This document shows positions 32,417 through 33,385 of a DNA stretch of 33,385 nucleotides, piece by piece. The stretch covers positions 1-33,385 of the forward strand of contig JAGPKZ010000015.1 of the NCBI GenBank assembly GCA_018053665.1. Direction: 5' to 3'. The stretch comes from Prevotella sp. GTDB taxonomy: Bacteria > Bacteroidota > Bacteroidia > Bacteroidales > Bacteroidaceae. Positions within the stretch are counted from its first letter, which is position 1; each line of letters starts with the position of its first letter. The notes under the pieces are model-generated. The model did no database searches. It was not told the origin of the DNA and saw only the letters and a list, made by a program, of their open reading frames with translations. Position numbers and translations under genes: made by a program.

Positions 32417-33385
32417 ATGACAGATATGTTACAAGAAAAATCATTCAAAGAAATAATAAAACTGGAAAATGCTTATGCAGAAGTATTCAGCTTTTCAAAC
32501 GACACAGAAGCTAAAGAATATCATATTACGGTTCACATAAGTAATACTGGACTGAATTTCAGACAACAATTAGAAACATTGATTAACTCATACAATGAGA
32601 TTAGAATTAGTCTTTCAGGTAATGCAGTGGCTGTTTTCAAAAGATACTTCCTTAGTGATTCTGCAAATCAAGAAAATGAAGTCTTCGATATGGAGACTAG
32701 CGACTGTGCCATTTCTGTAATTCAGCAGGCACCTATTGACGGAAGCAAAGTCGCACTATGGGCTTATCTGATAACAGGAGTTAAGACACGTGTTTTACCA
32801 AATGGATTATATATGGTAAAACATAATGCATATACGCATCTATGGTTGGGAAATTGCAATATACAGGAGATTAATTCCGAATATCAAACACGTATGATGC
32901 TTCAAAACTATGTAATAAAGCTTATTGAAGCTGGATGCACGCTTGCAGATAATTGTGTACGTACTTGGTTCTTTATCAATGATATTGATAATAATTATAC
33001 TGGGGTTGTAAAAGCTCGTAATGACATTTTTATGACTCAAAATCTAACACCTGATACACATTACATATCAAGTACAGGAATAGGTGGACGACAATCAAAT
33101 CATGAAATATTGGCACAAATGGATGCATATTCTGTAAATGGGATAAAACATGGACAGATGAAATATGTATATGCTCCGGAAAATATGAACCGCACAAGTG
33201 AATATGGTGTAAGTTTTGAACGAGGAACATATATTGACTATGGAGACAGACGACATATCTTTATTTCAGGAACAGCGAGCATTGACAACAAAGGTAATAT
33301 TCTATATCCAGAAAATATAAAACGTCAGACTCTACGTATGCTTGAAAATGTAGGAGCTCTATTAAAAGAAGCAGATATGGACTTT
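32417..33385 (+). CDS. RidA/chorismatase-like protein (partial, cut by window end)
   Basis: An open frame from the ATG at 32417 runs 323 codons off the right edge without a stop. No signal peptide is seen (MTDMLQEKSFKEIIKLENAY). The C-terminal visible part (about 265-323) has the RidA/YjgF-like strand HIFISGTASIDNKGNI and the QTLRMLENVGALLKEADMD helix. The middle contains TWFFINDIDNNYTGVVKARN, which resembles the two-part organisation of chorismatase (FkbO/Hyg5)-type RidA relatives. The role is uncertain: hydrolysis of a small imine/enamine or chorismate-like substrate are the family options. It follows ccsBA by 20 bases and is probably co-transcribed. Confidence 0.75.
   Translation, partial: MTDMLQEKSFKEIIKLENAYAEVFSFSNDTEAKEYHITVHISNTGLNFRQQLETLINSYNEIRISLSGNAVAVFKRYFLSDSANQENEVFDMETSDCAISVIQQAPIDGSKVALWAYLITGVKTRVLPNGLYMVKHNAYTHLWLGNCNIQEINSEYQTRMMLQNYVIKLIEAGCTLADNCVRTWFFINDIDNNYTGVVKARNDIFMTQNLTPDTHYISSTGIGGRQSNHEILAQMDAYSVNGIKHGQMKYVYAPENMNRTSEYGVSFERGTYIDYGDRRHIFISGTASIDNKGNILYPENIKRQTLRMLENVGALLKEADMDF

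Overview
The window reads as chromosomal DNA of an AT-rich member of the Bacteroidales, most likely a Prevotella/Segatella-type organism. The grounds are: several start sites preceded by the Bacteroidota promoter pattern TTG-N19..21-TAnnTTTG; an ECF sigma / FecR anti-sigma / TonB-receptor cassette; a short phosphoglycerate dehydrogenase without ACT domain beside serC; a tRNA without encoded CCA; DUF4153 and acidic-tailed lipoproteins; and the kdsA-kdsD pair of an LPS-bearing cell. This is inference from gene content; I could not run a taxonomic search.

Layout. 1-1753 (minus): start of an exported protein (probably a TonB-dependent receptor), a FecR-type anti-sigma factor and its ECF sigma factor. 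2009-2097 (minus): tRNA-Ser(CGA). 2189-6175 (minus): serC, serA, a DUF1015 protein and a YigZ/IMPACT protein, with a strong terminator between serA and DUF1015. 6372-13864 (minus): gyrA, three tandem paralogous exported TPR proteins and a DbpA-type DEAD-box helicase, closely packed. 14034-14891 (minus): a BadF/N-acetylglucosamine-kinase-like ATPase, divergent from a large MscS channel (15036-17390, plus). 17391-18669 is a 1.28-kb non-coding stretch full of short palindromes and repeats. 18670-22327 (plus): kdsA, kdsD, an exported phospholipase D-like protein and a LuxR-type regulator with a degenerate receiver. Five bases away and convergent lies a hemerythrin-LuxR fusion (22333-23289, minus), followed by a DUF4153 membrane protein (23369-25036, minus). 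25037-25727 is a regulatory intergenic region with promoters facing both ways.

25728-33385 (plus) holds the most unusual group: an outer-membrane beta-barrel with a glutamate-rich loop, an imelysin lipoprotein with an intact GxHxxE motif, a di-haem (2x CxxCH) DHOR-type lipoprotein, a fused ResB-CcsA (CcsBA) cytochrome c maturation protein, and a RidA/chorismatase-like protein cut by the window end. Known family roles suggest an iron- or haem-handling redox system at the cell envelope, with its own cytochrome c assembly factor. The hemerythrin-LuxR regulator upstream could be an oxygen/NO/iron sensor, but no regulatory link is shown by the sequence.

Two candidate sites for undescribed biology stand out: the 25.4-33.4 kb iron/redox module with its dyad-overlapped promoter and structured leader, and the di-iron-domain LuxR regulator paired with a pseudo-receiver LuxR protein whose DNA-binding domain is a close relative.
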